From: Cytophagales bacterium
GTDB lineage: Bacteria > Bacteroidota > Bacteroidia > Cytophagales > Spirosomataceae
Direction: 5' to 3'
Assembly: GCA_004292855.1 (NCBI GenBank)
Contig: RDXN01000073.1
Span: forward strand, 1 to 46,844
DNA: 46,844 nt
Positions 35,297-43,319 of this stretch are shown one piece after another. The first letter of the stretch is position 1; each line of letters starts with the position of its first letter. The notes below the pieces were generated by a model. That model was given only the letters and a program-made list of their open reading frames with translations. It had not been told where the DNA came from and made no database searches. The translations under genes and the position numbers were made by a program.

Positions 35297-35869
35297 TCAT
35301 TGCCGCATTCGGCGGGGGCCGTACCAGAGCCAGAACCCGGTGATTGTCAGTGTTAATAATCCCAAACCGGCCAGGCTCGTAAACAGCAGTTTGATGGTGT
35401 CGCTGTTGGTGCCGAGGAGTTTGTCGAACAGGCTACCATCGTGGAGATTTTCGATCCAGTCGGCGGTTCGGCGTTCGAGCATCAGGACTTTGCCGGTCGT
35501 GCCGTCGAGTTGGATACCCCAGTAGTGATCGGCAAAGACGAACTTGACCACGCCTTTCTGCGGGCGGGCATCAATGCGGTCGAGGGTGGGAGAGAGGTCG
35601 GCAGAGATCGAGTCGCGAAGGGTTCGGATGGCGATCTGTTGGAGACTGTCGATGGGGAGCCACGTTTTCAGGTCGTCGGAAACGCCGGTTTGTGTTTTAG
35701 CCAGAATCAGCCCGCCCGATTGCTTTTTCCAACCCAGCAACAAGCCTGTCAACGAGACAATCAGCAGCAGCGACCCGGCAATCAGGCTCACGGTGCGATG
35801 CCATTGCCGGAACTGGCGCAGGGTGTGGGCCGATTTTTTACGGTCGGTTGAACGGGGAGAGTTGGTCAT
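35297..35869 (-). CDS. PepSY-associated transmembrane protein
   Basis: The 190-aa product has a membrane helix at about 27-46 (VSLIAGSLLLIVSLTGLLLGW) after a basic RQFRQWHR segment, typical of the PepSY_TM family. A periplasmic PepSY-like region follows (FVFADHYWGIQLDGTTGKVL, then RRTADWIENLHDG), and a second helix near the C-terminus (LLTLTITGFWLWYGP). Such proteins often serve in iron-siderophore uptake or reductase systems, but no such genes are adjacent. Start ATG 35869 is 2 nt after the stop of the upstream 167-aa membrane gene, so the two are probably co-transcribed. Confidence 0.85.
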   Translation of the reverse strand: MTNSPRSTDRKKSAHTLRQFRQWHRTVSLIAGSLLLIVSLTGLLLGWKKQSGGLILAKTQTGVSDDLKTWLPIDSLQQIAIRTLRDSISADLSPTLDRIDARPQKGVVKFVFADHYWGIQLDGTTGKVLMLERRTADWIENLHDGSLFDKLLGTNSDTIKLLFTSLAGLGLLTLTITGFWLWYGPRRMRQ

Positions 35870-35871
35870 TG

Positions 35872-36375
35872 TTAAAACATCTTGCTCCAGGCAAACCGAA
35901 TCAGCACCAGGGTCAGCACAAACCCGACCACGATGTACGTAAACGGCACGTAGGTAAAGGCCACGAGCCGCAGCCGATCCACAAACCACATGATGCCGAT
36001 GAGGGCGAAAATGAGGGTCAGGAAACCCGACAAACGGCCAAAACCCGGTACATAGTTGAACGGAATTTTGCGCTTAATCAGCATCAGCGTAGCCACCATC
36101 GCCAGGAAAGGCAGTACCTGAATGGCCAAATTCATGGCCCAGATGCTTTGCCTCTCGAACAGGAACAGATAGATGTTCAGGGCAAGGGCAAAAATGCCCG
36201 GAATACAGGCCGCATAGACCAGAACGGCGTACACATACCGCCACTGCCAAATCTTCTCAGCCGTGTCGCCCGACCATAGATTTACCAGAAACGCCAGCAT
36301 CGGAATAGCCAGCAAAAACAAAACGGCCACCTCGGAGTGAGCCGTGATATACTCGAAAAAGTCGCGGAGGGTCAT
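35872..36375 (-). CDS. small integral membrane protein, unknown function
   Basis: The 167-aa product has four or five hydrophobic segments (starting VAVLFLLAIPMLAFLVNLW; others include YVYAVLVYAACIPGIFALAL and FTYIVVGFVLTLVLIRF). There is a short cytoplasmic or periplasmic loop with RKIPFNYVPGFGRLSGF. I do not recognise a family. It has no signal peptide beyond the first helix and no catalytic motif. It is followed 2 nt later by the PepSY gene. It is separated from the actin-fold gene upstream by a hairpin repeat, so it may form its own two-gene unit. Confidence 0.8.
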   Translation of the reverse strand: MTLRDFFEYITAHSEVAVLFLLAIPMLAFLVNLWSGDTAEKIWQWRYVYAVLVYAACIPGIFALALNIYLFLFERQSIWAMNLAIQVLPFLAMVATLMLIKRKIPFNYVPGFGRLSGFLTLIFALIGIMWFVDRLRLVAFTYVPFTYIVVGFVLTLVLIRFAWSKMF

Positions 36376-36407
36376 GGGGTAACGCGGTTGTCTTCAACCG
36401 CCGTTTC

Positions 36408-36495
36408 TTAAAAAGAGTGAAAGAGACAAAGAGTGAAAGAGTGGTAAACCTTACGGTTGCTCTTTCACTCTTTATTTCTTTCACTCTTTATTTTA
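36408..36495. repeat. imperfect inverted repeat of GAGTGAAAGA units, probable terminator
   Basis: The left arm (about 36408-36441) holds two AAAGAGTGAAAGAG-like units; the right arm (about 36460-36495) holds two complementary units. The loop contains a small inner stem. The minus-strand stop codon of the actin-fold gene (36488-36490) lies inside the right arm. Position and strength suggest an end of transcription for the three-gene module. Confidence 0.85.
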
Positions 36496-37591
36496 ATGTA
36501 AGTAAATACCCAATCGTAAAGTTAGCATCCCAGTCGAAGACGAATTGTTGGCAGCCAGTGGCATCGGCGAGGGCTTTGTAGATCACGAGGCCTGCTTTCT
36601 GCTTGGCGTTTTCGCCGGTGTAATCGCCGGGGGCTTTCAGAACGGTGTAGCGTTCTTTGCCGTTACGCACCTGCTTGGCCAGTTCAAACGGGATACCGCC
36701 AATGATGAAGGCCGTTTTGCGGTTGGTAGCCGGAATCTGCTTCGCTTTGGCGGCTACGTCTTCGGCCACTTTGGCGTCTTCGATGCCGTTCTGGAAATAC
36801 TTGGAGCCGTAGGCTTCCAGAGCCTGCACCGACCCGCCGTTGCGCCACGAAATTTTGGTATTGCCCGATCCAATATCCACCACAAAGGCATTGTTGTCGA
36901 AGTCCGACGGTAGCACCGACCGCAGAGCCAACCGGCCTTCCTGCTCCGGTGTTACAGTGTTGACCACATAGTTGAGCGACTTCAGGGCGCGAATAATTTT
37001 CTGCGTCACCTCGGCTTTGGCCGCTCCTGAGCTAATCACGAACTGAATGTCGCGACCACCCACCCCATAATCGAGCATGTTGCCGATGTACTTCTTCAGG
37101 CCCTCGCGCACGTCCTGGTCGGTAGCCATGTTTTCGGTCACGAGGCTGTTGCCAAACTCGGCCTTCTCCAGTTTCCAGCGTTTTTGATCGTCGATGCGTA
37201 CAACGAACGAGTTAAACCCGCTTGCGCCTAGTTCAACAACACCTTTCAGCTTGCCATTGACTGGCTCCGGGGCCTTGTATGAAAACGCAGGCCGGGGGCC
37301 ACTGTCCGATGCCGCCGACGAACCTCCCGAACTGCCGCCGTTGTCGGAAGCTTCTGATGTGGCCTCCGAGGTGGCCTGTTCGTTAGCACCACCGGGCAAG
37401 GTGGGCGAGTCGGTGTTGTTGCCGGTGTCGTTGCCTTCCACGCCCGACGATGAGCCGGTTTGTTCGGCAGACTGTTTGCCCCGCATGTTGGCGAGCCATT
37501 CGTTGCCGCCGAGGGCTTTAAAACCGAAGTAAAGAGCGGCCAACACAATGGCCGTAATGAGGAGCCTACCGGCTACGGTTAATCGTTGCAT
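36488..37591 (-). CDS. membrane-anchored actin-fold (Ppx/GppA- or ParM-like) ATPase-domain protein
   Basis: The 367-aa product has an N-terminal helix (about 6-24), a long Ser/Gly/Asn/Glu linker (about 35-105), and an actin-like ATPase-fold domain (about 115-367). The phosphate-1 loop is ELGASGFNSF (120-129), the phosphate-2 loop is VDIGSGNTKIS (238-248), and an adenosine-like motif is FIIGGIPFE. This fold occurs in Ppx/GppA phosphatases, ParM and hexokinase-like proteins. The linker puts the domain on the far side of the membrane from a short N-terminus, but topology cannot be read. It is last of a tight three-gene set with two coiled-coil proteins. It is not one I recognise as a named protein. 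Confidence 0.8.
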   Translation of the reverse strand: MQRLTVAGRLLITAIVLAALYFGFKALGGNEWLANMRGKQSAEQTGSSSGVEGNDTGNNTDSPTLPGGANEQATSEATSEASDNGGSSGGSSAASDSGPRPAFSYKAPEPVNGKLKGVVELGASGFNSFVVRIDDQKRWKLEKAEFGNSLVTENMATDQDVREGLKKYIGNMLDYGVGGRDIQFVISSGAAKAEVTQKIIRALKSLNYVVNTVTPEQEGRLALRSVLPSDFDNNAFVVDIGSGNTKISWRNGGSVQALEAYGSKYFQNGIEDAKVAEDVAAKAKQIPATNRKTAFIIGGIPFELAKQVRNGKERYTVLKAPGDYTGENAKQKAGLVIYKALADATGCQQFVFDWDANFTIGYLLTLK

Positions 37592-37595
37592 GGTA

Positions 37596-38618
37596 TTATT
37601 CTAACAGGTTTTTATAGTTCTGATCCTTGGGTGCGTTCATCACGCGGGTGGTGGGCTGGGGTTCGGGGGCGTCGAGCTGGATGAGTTTGAAATCGCCGTG
37701 GTTGTAGGCTTCGAGCATCTGCTGACCCTTGTCTGACAACATACCGTTCTGAATATCAACCCCGTTAATGAAATCCATCGACAGGTCCATAGCCCGCTTC
37801 ATCTCGCCGAGCTTCTTGCTCATGTCGTCCTGGATGTACTCCATCGACTCGTCGAAATAGAATTTTTTGTCGGGATCGCCTTTGAAAATGCTGACCGCCG
37901 TTTTCAAGGCGTTTGAGCTTTCCTTCACAATCTGGTACTCAGTTTCCTTGAGCCGAACCTTGATTTCTGTCTCTTTAATGATGTACTCCGCGCTTTTGTT
38001 TACTTTTTCCATGAACGCCAGCACGGTTTTCATGTTCCGCTGGAGGGGCTGGAGTTTTTCGTTCATTTCCTGCAAACCCGCGCCTTCCATCGTGGCCAGA
38101 GTGGCGGCTTCTTTCATGCCGGGGCGGTCGGTCATTTGATTGGCCTTGTTGGCTTCGGCAAACTTCTGCCTGATCTCCTCGTTGTTCTCGTTGATCTTTT
38201 TGTTGAGCTTCACCAACTGCCCGGCCAACGTGTCGATCTGCCCACTCATTTTGGCACGCTTATCTTTCAGGTCATCGACGTAGATTTTCATGATCGCGAT
38301 GGGGTTCAGTTGAATGATCGTACCGGTCAGGCTGCGCATCATCGACTTGAACAGGAAAAACACACCCGTCCGAATATCCTTACTCGTGACCAAAAACACC
38401 ACCAGGGCCAGCACGGCCAATAGCGCACCCAGATAGAGCGTATTCTCCGTCACGCGGATAAGCCACGCCAGAATGTCGTTGAGTCGGTAGAGGAACGCGC
38501 CCCCTGCGGCCAGCATAAAAATCATACCCGCCACACCCTCGGGGCGGCTCCAGAACGACTTTTTGTCGGCCTCGGAGGTGGCGTTGCCGCCAAGTTGAGA
38601 GAAATCAGGAGTTGCCAT
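37596..38618 (-). CDS. two-helix membrane protein with long coiled coil, unknown function
   Basis: The 340-aa product has two membrane segments (about 29-50 and 60-78), then an amphipathic region (84-110). A long charged coiled-coil stretch of about 112-300 follows (DKRAKMSGQIDTLAGQLVKL, INENNEEIRQKFAEANKANQ). The final 40 residues are less ordered. The coiled coil resembles spacer helices in membrane-remodelling or stress proteins, without a clear match. The start is ATG 38618, preferred over the frame that opens at 38642. It is followed 4 nt later by the actin-fold gene, so the two are co-translated. Confidence 0.8.
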   Translation of the reverse strand: MATPDFSQLGGNATSEADKKSFWSRPEGVAGMIFMLAAGGAFLYRLNDILAWLIRVTENTLYLGALLAVLALVVFLVTSKDIRTGVFFLFKSMMRSLTGTIIQLNPIAIMKIYVDDLKDKRAKMSGQIDTLAGQLVKLNKKINENNEEIRQKFAEANKANQMTDRPGMKEAATLATMEGAGLQEMNEKLQPLQRNMKTVLAFMEKVNKSAEYIIKETEIKVRLKETEYQIVKESSNALKTAVSIFKGDPDKKFYFDESMEYIQDDMSKKLGEMKRAMDLSMDFINGVDIQNGMLSDKGQQMLEAYNHGDFKLIQLDAPEPQPTTRVMNAPKDQNYKNLLE

Positions 38619-38630
38619 AGATTTAATAAA

Positions 38631-38735
38631 GTCGAAAGTCAAAGGTCAAAAGTCTAAGGTCGGTTGGCGCGATTGAAACGCTGACGTGCAAGCAGTATGC
38701 ACGCGCCAGCCGACCTTTGACTTTTGACTTTCGAC
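38631..38735. repeat. imperfect inverted repeat of GTCAAAG units, 34-41 bp arms
   Basis: The left arm (38631-38671) and right arm (38702-38735) are complementary, except that the left arm has one extra 7-bp GTCAAAG-type unit. The minus-strand TGA (38736-38738) of the upstream gene abuts the right arm. It separates the first and second genes of the module and may set their relative expression. Confidence 0.85.
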
Positions 38736-39461
38736 TCATTTTAGATACGTTTGAATTTTTGAGACATCGGCTTTGATTTGCTCGGTGAAGTTGGCGTAGG
38801 TGGCCTCGAAGTTCTGACGGTTTTGGGTCAGTTTCGCGCTTTGTTCGGCCACTTCGCCCCCAATGTTAGCCAGCCGTTCGTTATTGGTAGTCTGGCGTTT
38901 CTGGAGTTCGGCTATTTGTTTGGCAATGGTCTCGTTGTCGGCTTCAAGCTTTTTCTGCTCGTTTTGCAGCCCCCCCACGCGCTCGTTCATAGCCGTTTCC
39001 ACGCTTTTCAAGAACAGGTCGCGGTCGGTGCCGAGGGCCGTGAGGTATTGATTGGCCGTGCTCGTGAGCAACTGCACGTTTACGCCCCCGGCAAGGGCTT
39101 TGAAACTAGCCCACGCGGCCTGAAATCGCTTGTCTTCGGGCAGGCCGAGGTCGGCGAGGTTGCGGAGTGTTTCGCGAAACTCGAAATAATCCGGCCCCTG
39201 AATGTTTGCCTTGCCTAGTACCTCGGCAAAGTGCTCGGCGAATTTCGCATCCACCGTGCCTTGCTGTATGGGCGGTCCGTCGTTACGGCCGGGCGATGGG
39301 GGCATGGAGGGCGCAGGCATCGCGGTTGGGCGCGGTGGCGCGGTACTCATGGGCGCACCCGATGCGCCTGCGGGTGGGGCGGATGCGCTGGGAGTTGGGG
39401 CTTCTTCTTTTACGAAAAAGCCCAGAATTTTCTGGCCAAGGCTCTGTTCGGGTTCTGGCAT
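38736..39461 (-). CDS. proline-rich protein with C-terminal coiled coil, unknown function
   Basis: The 241-aa product starts MPEPEQSLGQKILGFFVKEE, followed by a proline/alanine-rich low-complexity stretch (about 22-65). A short folded region comes next (KFAEHFAEVLGKANIQGPDY, then FRETLRNLADLGLPEDKRFQ). The C-terminal coiled coil spans about 160-241 (LQNEQKKLEADNETIAKQIA). No signal peptide or membrane helix is seen, so it is probably cytoplasmic. The coiled-coil tail is loosely like PspA-type proteins, but I would not assign it. It is the first gene of the module. Confidence 0.8.
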   Translation of the reverse strand: MPEPEQSLGQKILGFFVKEEAPTPSASAPPAGASGAPMSTAPPRPTAMPAPSMPPSPGRNDGPPIQQGTVDAKFAEHFAEVLGKANIQGPDYFEFRETLRNLADLGLPEDKRFQAAWASFKALAGGVNVQLLTSTANQYLTALGTDRDLFLKSVETAMNERVGGLQNEQKKLEADNETIAKQIAELQKRQTTNNERLANIGGEVAEQSAKLTQNRQNFEATYANFTEQIKADVSKIQTYLK

Positions 39462-39584
39462 AGCGGTCTTGTGGTTGATCGACAAAGCAATACTACGCGA
39501 TTTTACGAAAACATGCTGAATCCTTTCCTACAAACGGTCTGGGGGCCTGATGATTTGGCGCGGGTGTACAGGATTGGCGAACGC

Positions 39585-40730
39585 TCAATATAGATACAAG
39601 TGCTTCGGAAATTCGGGGGCACTGAGCCGCTCTCCAAACCAGCGCAAACAAGCTGCGCGGTTTGCCTCGTTGTGCGTACGCAGTCGTACGGCCCCGTATA
39701 ACTGCACGACGCCTGCGTCGGCTTTGGCGTACACGTCGGCCTCGGCCACGAGCGGACACGACTCTATGACCGCCCGAACGTGTGCCGGATACACGTTGAC
39801 TCCCGCAATCTGAACAGCCTCGTCGAAACGGCCCAGCACCCGTATCGTGCCGTTGAGTCGGTGTTCGATCCGGTCGGGGATGGCGTAAGTCTGCCCGGTG
39901 TTGGTGTGGGAAACGGTGGGCGGTTCGCCGGGTGATTGGCCGGGCTGTAGTTGCCAGTAGGGGAACAGCGTAAAATCGTGATCGGAGTGGTGTCGATAGG
40001 CGAGGCCGCCCGTCTCGGACGAGCCGTAGATTTCGGTGAGGGGCAGGCCCCGGTTGAGCAGGTGGATGAACAGGGCGGGAGGCATGGGGGCCGTTGAGCT
40101 GACGCCCCGGATGGGCAACCGCTCGCCCGGTGGCAGCGACTGGCTCAGATACTCCCACGTAAAGGGTGTGCCGATCAGGAGCGCGTTGGCCGGGAGGGTT
40201 GAACGTGTTGTGTCGGCAAGGAGTTGCAGGGGTTGTTGCCAGAGGGCGGGCAGCACAATCGTGTATAGAAACCCGTAGATATGGTGAGTCGGAACCATAC
40301 TGATAACTGGACCGGGAGGGCCGAGCAAACGGCCCAAAAAACGCCCCTCAGCCAGCAACGAGGCCATTGTGTGGGTAATGGCTTTGGCCTGCCCGCCCGT
40401 ACCCGACGTGCGGAAGGTGAGCGCGTTGTCGTTCTCGGCGCGGGCACGCAAAATACACTCAACCCAGTGATCGAGACCCGTTTGGGCCAGCAGGTAATTG
40501 GCTGCCGACGTTTGAAATATCCCAAAAAACTCGTTGATCAGGGCCGCCAATTCCATCCGTTGCAGGGAGTTAAGACCCAGGTCGTGGTAGAGATTGAGCG
40601 CAGGGGAGACGTTTGTTGGCAAGCCAGCGTGGGGTTGCCCCAGGATCCGGCCTGCCGCATCGAGCACAATGCACCGAACGTTGTCAGGCGTCCAAATCAT
40701 GGACTCCAACAGGTTACTGGTATTAGGCAT
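39585..40730 (-). CDS. pcl: adenylate-forming ligase, probable p-coumarate:CoA ligase for PYP
   Basis: The 381-aa product is an ANL-family (AMP-binding) enzyme. Residues 45-60 resemble an acyl-carrier-protein helix with LGLNSL (51-56), where D-S-L is usual. The P-loop is TSGTGGQAKAITH (108-120), the substrate/AMP motif is YGSSETGG (235-242), and the GRFDEAVQIAGVNVYP motif (300-315) has Gln where Lys is common. The protein ends before the usual C-terminal catalytic Lys segment. It overlaps the end of the PYP gene by 8 nt. In characterised PYP bacteria a pcl gene next to pyp activates p-coumarate for attachment to the cysteine, which is the basis of the call. The missing C-terminal Lys makes activity less certain. 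Confidence 0.75.
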   Translation of the reverse strand: MPNTSNLLESMIWTPDNVRCIVLDAAGRILGQPHAGLPTNVSPALNLYHDLGLNSLQRMELAALINEFFGIFQTSAANYLLAQTGLDHWVECILRARAENDNALTFRTSGTGGQAKAITHTMASLLAEGRFLGRLLGPPGPVISMVPTHHIYGFLYTIVLPALWQQPLQLLADTTRSTLPANALLIGTPFTWEYLSQSLPPGERLPIRGVSSTAPMPPALFIHLLNRGLPLTEIYGSSETGGLAYRHHSDHDFTLFPYWQLQPGQSPGEPPTVSHTNTGQTYAIPDRIEHRLNGTIRVLGRFDEAVQIAGVNVYPAHVRAVIESCPLVAEADVYAKADAGVVQLYGAVRLRTHNEANRAACLRWFGERLSAPEFPKHLYLY

Positions 40731-41127
40731 TGAAGTACTTGCGGTTTACCAGAAAATATTGATACGTACTGTCGGGCGATTTCAACAGCCGCAACCGGAC
40801 CCGTACGGGGTCGCACACATACGTCAGGATATAATCCAGTTCTTCGTCGAGATGAGGCCGGGCGTATTTGGCGGCAATCATCACGTTGTTGGCACAGGGG
40901 GCAATCTGCGTGAAATAGTATTTGCCCACCGCATAGGCGGGCGAGATGCCCGTAATGTGCGATTCGGACTTGCAATAGGCTTCGACAATACCATCGCGGG
41001 TCATTCGAACAACGCCAAATGAGGCATCATCGAGTTGTTCGTTCGACTGTTGTTCCAACCACTCAAGCAGGTTCGGGTCAGAGAACGCAATGGTTTGTTG
41101 CTTTGGAGGGTTAGTAGACTCAGTCAT
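40723..41127 (-). CDS. pyp: photoactive yellow protein
   Basis: The 134-aa product is a PAS-fold photoactive yellow protein, a blue-light receptor carrying p-coumarate as thioester. From memory of the Halorhodospira halophila sequence, Cys78 (IAPCAN) matches chromophore-binding Cys69. Tyr51, Glu55 and Thr59 match Tyr42, Glu46 and Thr50, which hydrogen-bond the chromophore. Arg52 is Ile61 here. Other conserved segments are QLDDASFGVVRMTRDGIVEA and YQYFLV. An N-terminal extension of about 10 residues is present. It is cytoplasmic, with no effector domain of its own, and lies 21 nt after the PAS kinase gene and overlaps the ligase gene, so it probably signals to neighbouring kinases. Confidence 0.92.
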   Translation of the reverse strand: MTESTNPPKQQTIAFSDPNLLEWLEQQSNEQLDDASFGVVRMTRDGIVEAYCKSESHITGISPAYAVGKYYFTQIAPCANNVMIAAKYARPHLDEELDYILTYVCDPVRVRLRLLKSPDSTYQYFLVNRKYFNA

Positions 41128-41148
41128 TGTTGCGCAAGTTTACGTACA

Positions 41149-42741
41149 TTAAATGGGTAAGTACACGAAAAATGTTGACCCCACCCCCGGCTGACTTGTG
41201 GCGGTGAGGAGGCCCCGGTGGTTTTCGGCTACCTTTCGGCAAATGGCCAACCCGACGCCCGTGCCGGGGTAGTTGGTCCGCCCGTGGAGTCGCTGAAATA
41301 CCTGAAAAATGCGGTCGAGGTACTTCTCGTCGAACCCAATGCCAGTATCGGCAATGCTGATCTGGTGAAACAGTTGGTCGGGCTTCAAGGGGCCGTCGTT
41401 GTATAGTTCCAAACCTGCAACCACCTGAGCGGGCAGTGTTTCGGTGGTTACCGTTTGGGCCAACACCCGAATCTGTGGGACATGGCCGGGTCGGCGGAAC
41501 TTGAGTGCGTTCGAAATCAGGTTTTGGAACAACTGCCGAAGTTGTCGCCGGTCTCCATCGAGTTCAAGCAACGCATCGACCGTTATCACCGCGCCCGATT
41601 CATTCGTCGGTGTGTACAAATCATCGAGCACTTCGGCAACTAAAACGTCGAGAGAGACGCGCTCAAACGGTTGCCGGTGGGTCGACAGGCGCGAGTAGTT
41701 CAGCAAGTCGCGAATCAGCATCGACATCCGTTGCGCCGAGGCCTGCATCCGACTAACCATGTCTTTACCAACCTCGTCCATGCCCAGCCCGTGTTCGCCC
41801 TGAAGCAGATCGCCGAACGACTGAATTTTGCGCAGGGGTTCCTGTAAGTCGTGGCTGGCTATGTAGGCAAATTGCTGGAGGTTGTCGTTGCTCCGGCGGA
41901 GTTCGAGGTTCGCCATTTCGAGGGCCTGATGCTGTCGTTTTTGGTCTAATTGGGCCTTGTGGGCTTCCGTAACGTCCATAAATGTCATCAGTACGCCATC
42001 GCCTACCCGGCTAAACTGAGCATTATACCAACCGTCGGGTCGTTCGGTGTAGTACGGAAATACCATACCCGCCGGGCGGCCTGTTTCGATTACATCGCGC
42101 AGGATGGTCTCCAATTCGGTTCCCTTAAACCGGGGAAACAAGCTAAACAACCCTTGACCAACCAGCGACTCCGACGAGTAGCCTGTGACGAGCGTGTTCA
42201 TCTGGTTGGTTATCCGATAGCGAAAATCAAGTATGGTTCGGGCAGGTGAATCGTCGCGAATGGCTTCCCACAGCACCAGACCGGCGGGGGTACTGTCGCT
42301 GATACTTTGGAGCAGTTCGGCCTGATAATGGTGGCTTAGCAGCGTCTGCTTGGTTTCGGTAATATCGGTCATAACCAGGATAACCTGCTCACCCTTAGGT
42401 GTAACTGACACCTGAAACCAGCCCGAACGACCAGCTACGGTAAAGGGCATCTCGAAGTCTTGCCGTTGATTCAGTTCCACACCAAGCAAACAGCGCGACA
42501 GCAGGCCCGACTCCCGCACGGGCGCGTAAATCTCACTCAACAACCTGCCTGTACATTCACTGGTGGCCCAGCAAATATTCTCTGTAAATACCTGGTTGGC
42601 ACGCACCACCCGAAAGTCGCTGATTGACCCGTTACGTGAGGGCCGAACGGCCTCAAGTACAGCAATGCTCACCGACACACCGTCCAGAACGCTTTGCACC
42701 AGATCCGACTCCTGATGGGTGTCCTTCATCTTGTTGTTCAT
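41149..42741 (-). CDS. PAS-domain sensor histidine kinase
   Basis: The 530-aa product has two PAS-like domains (about 14-130 and 145-260). A HisKA dimerisation domain follows with the phospho-acceptor His297 (ASHDLQEPLRK), then a HATPase domain with N-box NLISNALKF, G1 box IADTGIGF and G2 box GTGVGLAICRKVAE. There are no membrane helices, so it is soluble. Neither PAS has an obvious chromophore cysteine such as the NCRFLQ of LOV domains, so it is likely a signal acceptor rather than a photoreceptor. Its start overlaps the heme oxygenase stop (ATGA), and the PYP gene follows, making PYP its plausible partner. Confidence 0.92.
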   Translation of the reverse strand: MNNKMKDTHQESDLVQSVLDGVSVSIAVLEAVRPSRNGSISDFRVVRANQVFTENICWATSECTGRLLSEIYAPVRESGLLSRCLLGVELNQRQDFEMPFTVAGRSGWFQVSVTPKGEQVILVMTDITETKQTLLSHHYQAELLQSISDSTPAGLVLWEAIRDDSPARTILDFRYRITNQMNTLVTGYSSESLVGQGLFSLFPRFKGTELETILRDVIETGRPAGMVFPYYTERPDGWYNAQFSRVGDGVLMTFMDVTEAHKAQLDQKRQHQALEMANLELRRSNDNLQQFAYIASHDLQEPLRKIQSFGDLLQGEHGLGMDEVGKDMVSRMQASAQRMSMLIRDLLNYSRLSTHRQPFERVSLDVLVAEVLDDLYTPTNESGAVITVDALLELDGDRRQLRQLFQNLISNALKFRRPGHVPQIRVLAQTVTTETLPAQVVAGLELYNDGPLKPDQLFHQISIADTGIGFDEKYLDRIFQVFQRLHGRTNYPGTGVGLAICRKVAENHRGLLTATSQPGVGSTFFVYLPI

Positions 42742-43319
42742 GTATGACTCACCTGTTCTGTTGCCTGTTCAGACAGTTCCTCAAAAAAGGCAAAGGCACG
42801 GTCGGCTGCCCGGATAATCTCGTCGTCGTGTCCGTTGGCGTGGCTCACCAGATACGCGCAAAAGGCTTTCCAGTGAAGGCCGGTTTCTGCCCCATAGCCG
42901 GCAAAAAAGCGCGATTCCAGCCCCGTCAGAGCCGGTGTTTTACGCAACGCCCTGACAATAACCTGCCCGCCCAGCATAGACCCTTCGGCCACGTAGAGCG
43001 CGCCGAGCAGTTCGTAGCCCGTCCAGTTAACAAACAGGCTGGGCGAGCGGTCGGGCAGAGGCACCTGAACCTGGGCCAGGTCGGCCACGAGCCAGGGCGT
43101 TTTCCGGCGGGTCAGCCGGTCGTAGTCGGCAAAAAAGGTCGACTGATTAGCAATGGCCTGCTCCAGAGCGGAATGAAACCCGTAATGAATACCCAACAAC
43201 TGCTCATACTCGGCCCGACTGAGTGTTCCGGTCATGAGTTTATCGGCAAAGAGCAACGCTTCGGTGCGCTCATGGCGGGCACGCGTTTCGGTTTTCAGTC
43301 GGTGTAGCAGGTCGGTCAT
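42738..43319 (-). CDS. bphO: biliverdin-producing heme oxygenase (bacteriophytochrome-associated)
   Basis: The 193-aa product is a heme oxygenase. It has LKTETRARHERTE with the proximal heme-ligand His16 and the distal-helix segment YVAEGSMLGGQVIVRAL. It opens heme to biliverdin, the chromophore of the bacteriophytochrome encoded upstream, which is the typical bphO-bphP arrangement. ATG 43319 overlaps the response-regulator stop by 4 nt; the longer frame to 43337 starts only with TTG. No biliverdin reductase is needed, as bacteriophytochromes bind biliverdin directly. Confidence 0.93.
   Translation of the reverse strand: MTDLLHRLKTETRARHERTEALLFADKLMTGTLSRAEYEQLLGIHYGFHSALEQAIANQSTFFADYDRLTRRKTPWLVADLAQVQVPLPDRSPSLFVNWTGYELLGALYVAEGSMLGGQVIVRALRKTPALTGLESRFFAGYGAETGLHWKAFCAYLVSHANGHDDEIIRAADRAFAFFEELSEQATEQVSHT

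Noticed and set aside
39585-39600. Frameshift truncating the PYP ligase C-terminus
   Set aside because: Other frames downstream of 39585 do not restore a PxxxxGKxxR-type lysine motif, so a simple frameshift is not supported.
39493-40158. 221-aa minus-strand frame overlapping the PYP ligase
   Set aside because: It is Arg/Pro/Gly/His-rich, typical of an off-frame reading, and the overlapping frame carries all ANL motifs.
42624-43307. 227-aa plus-strand frame across bphO and the PAS kinase start
   Set aside because: Antisense to two genes with intact motifs; no signal of its own.
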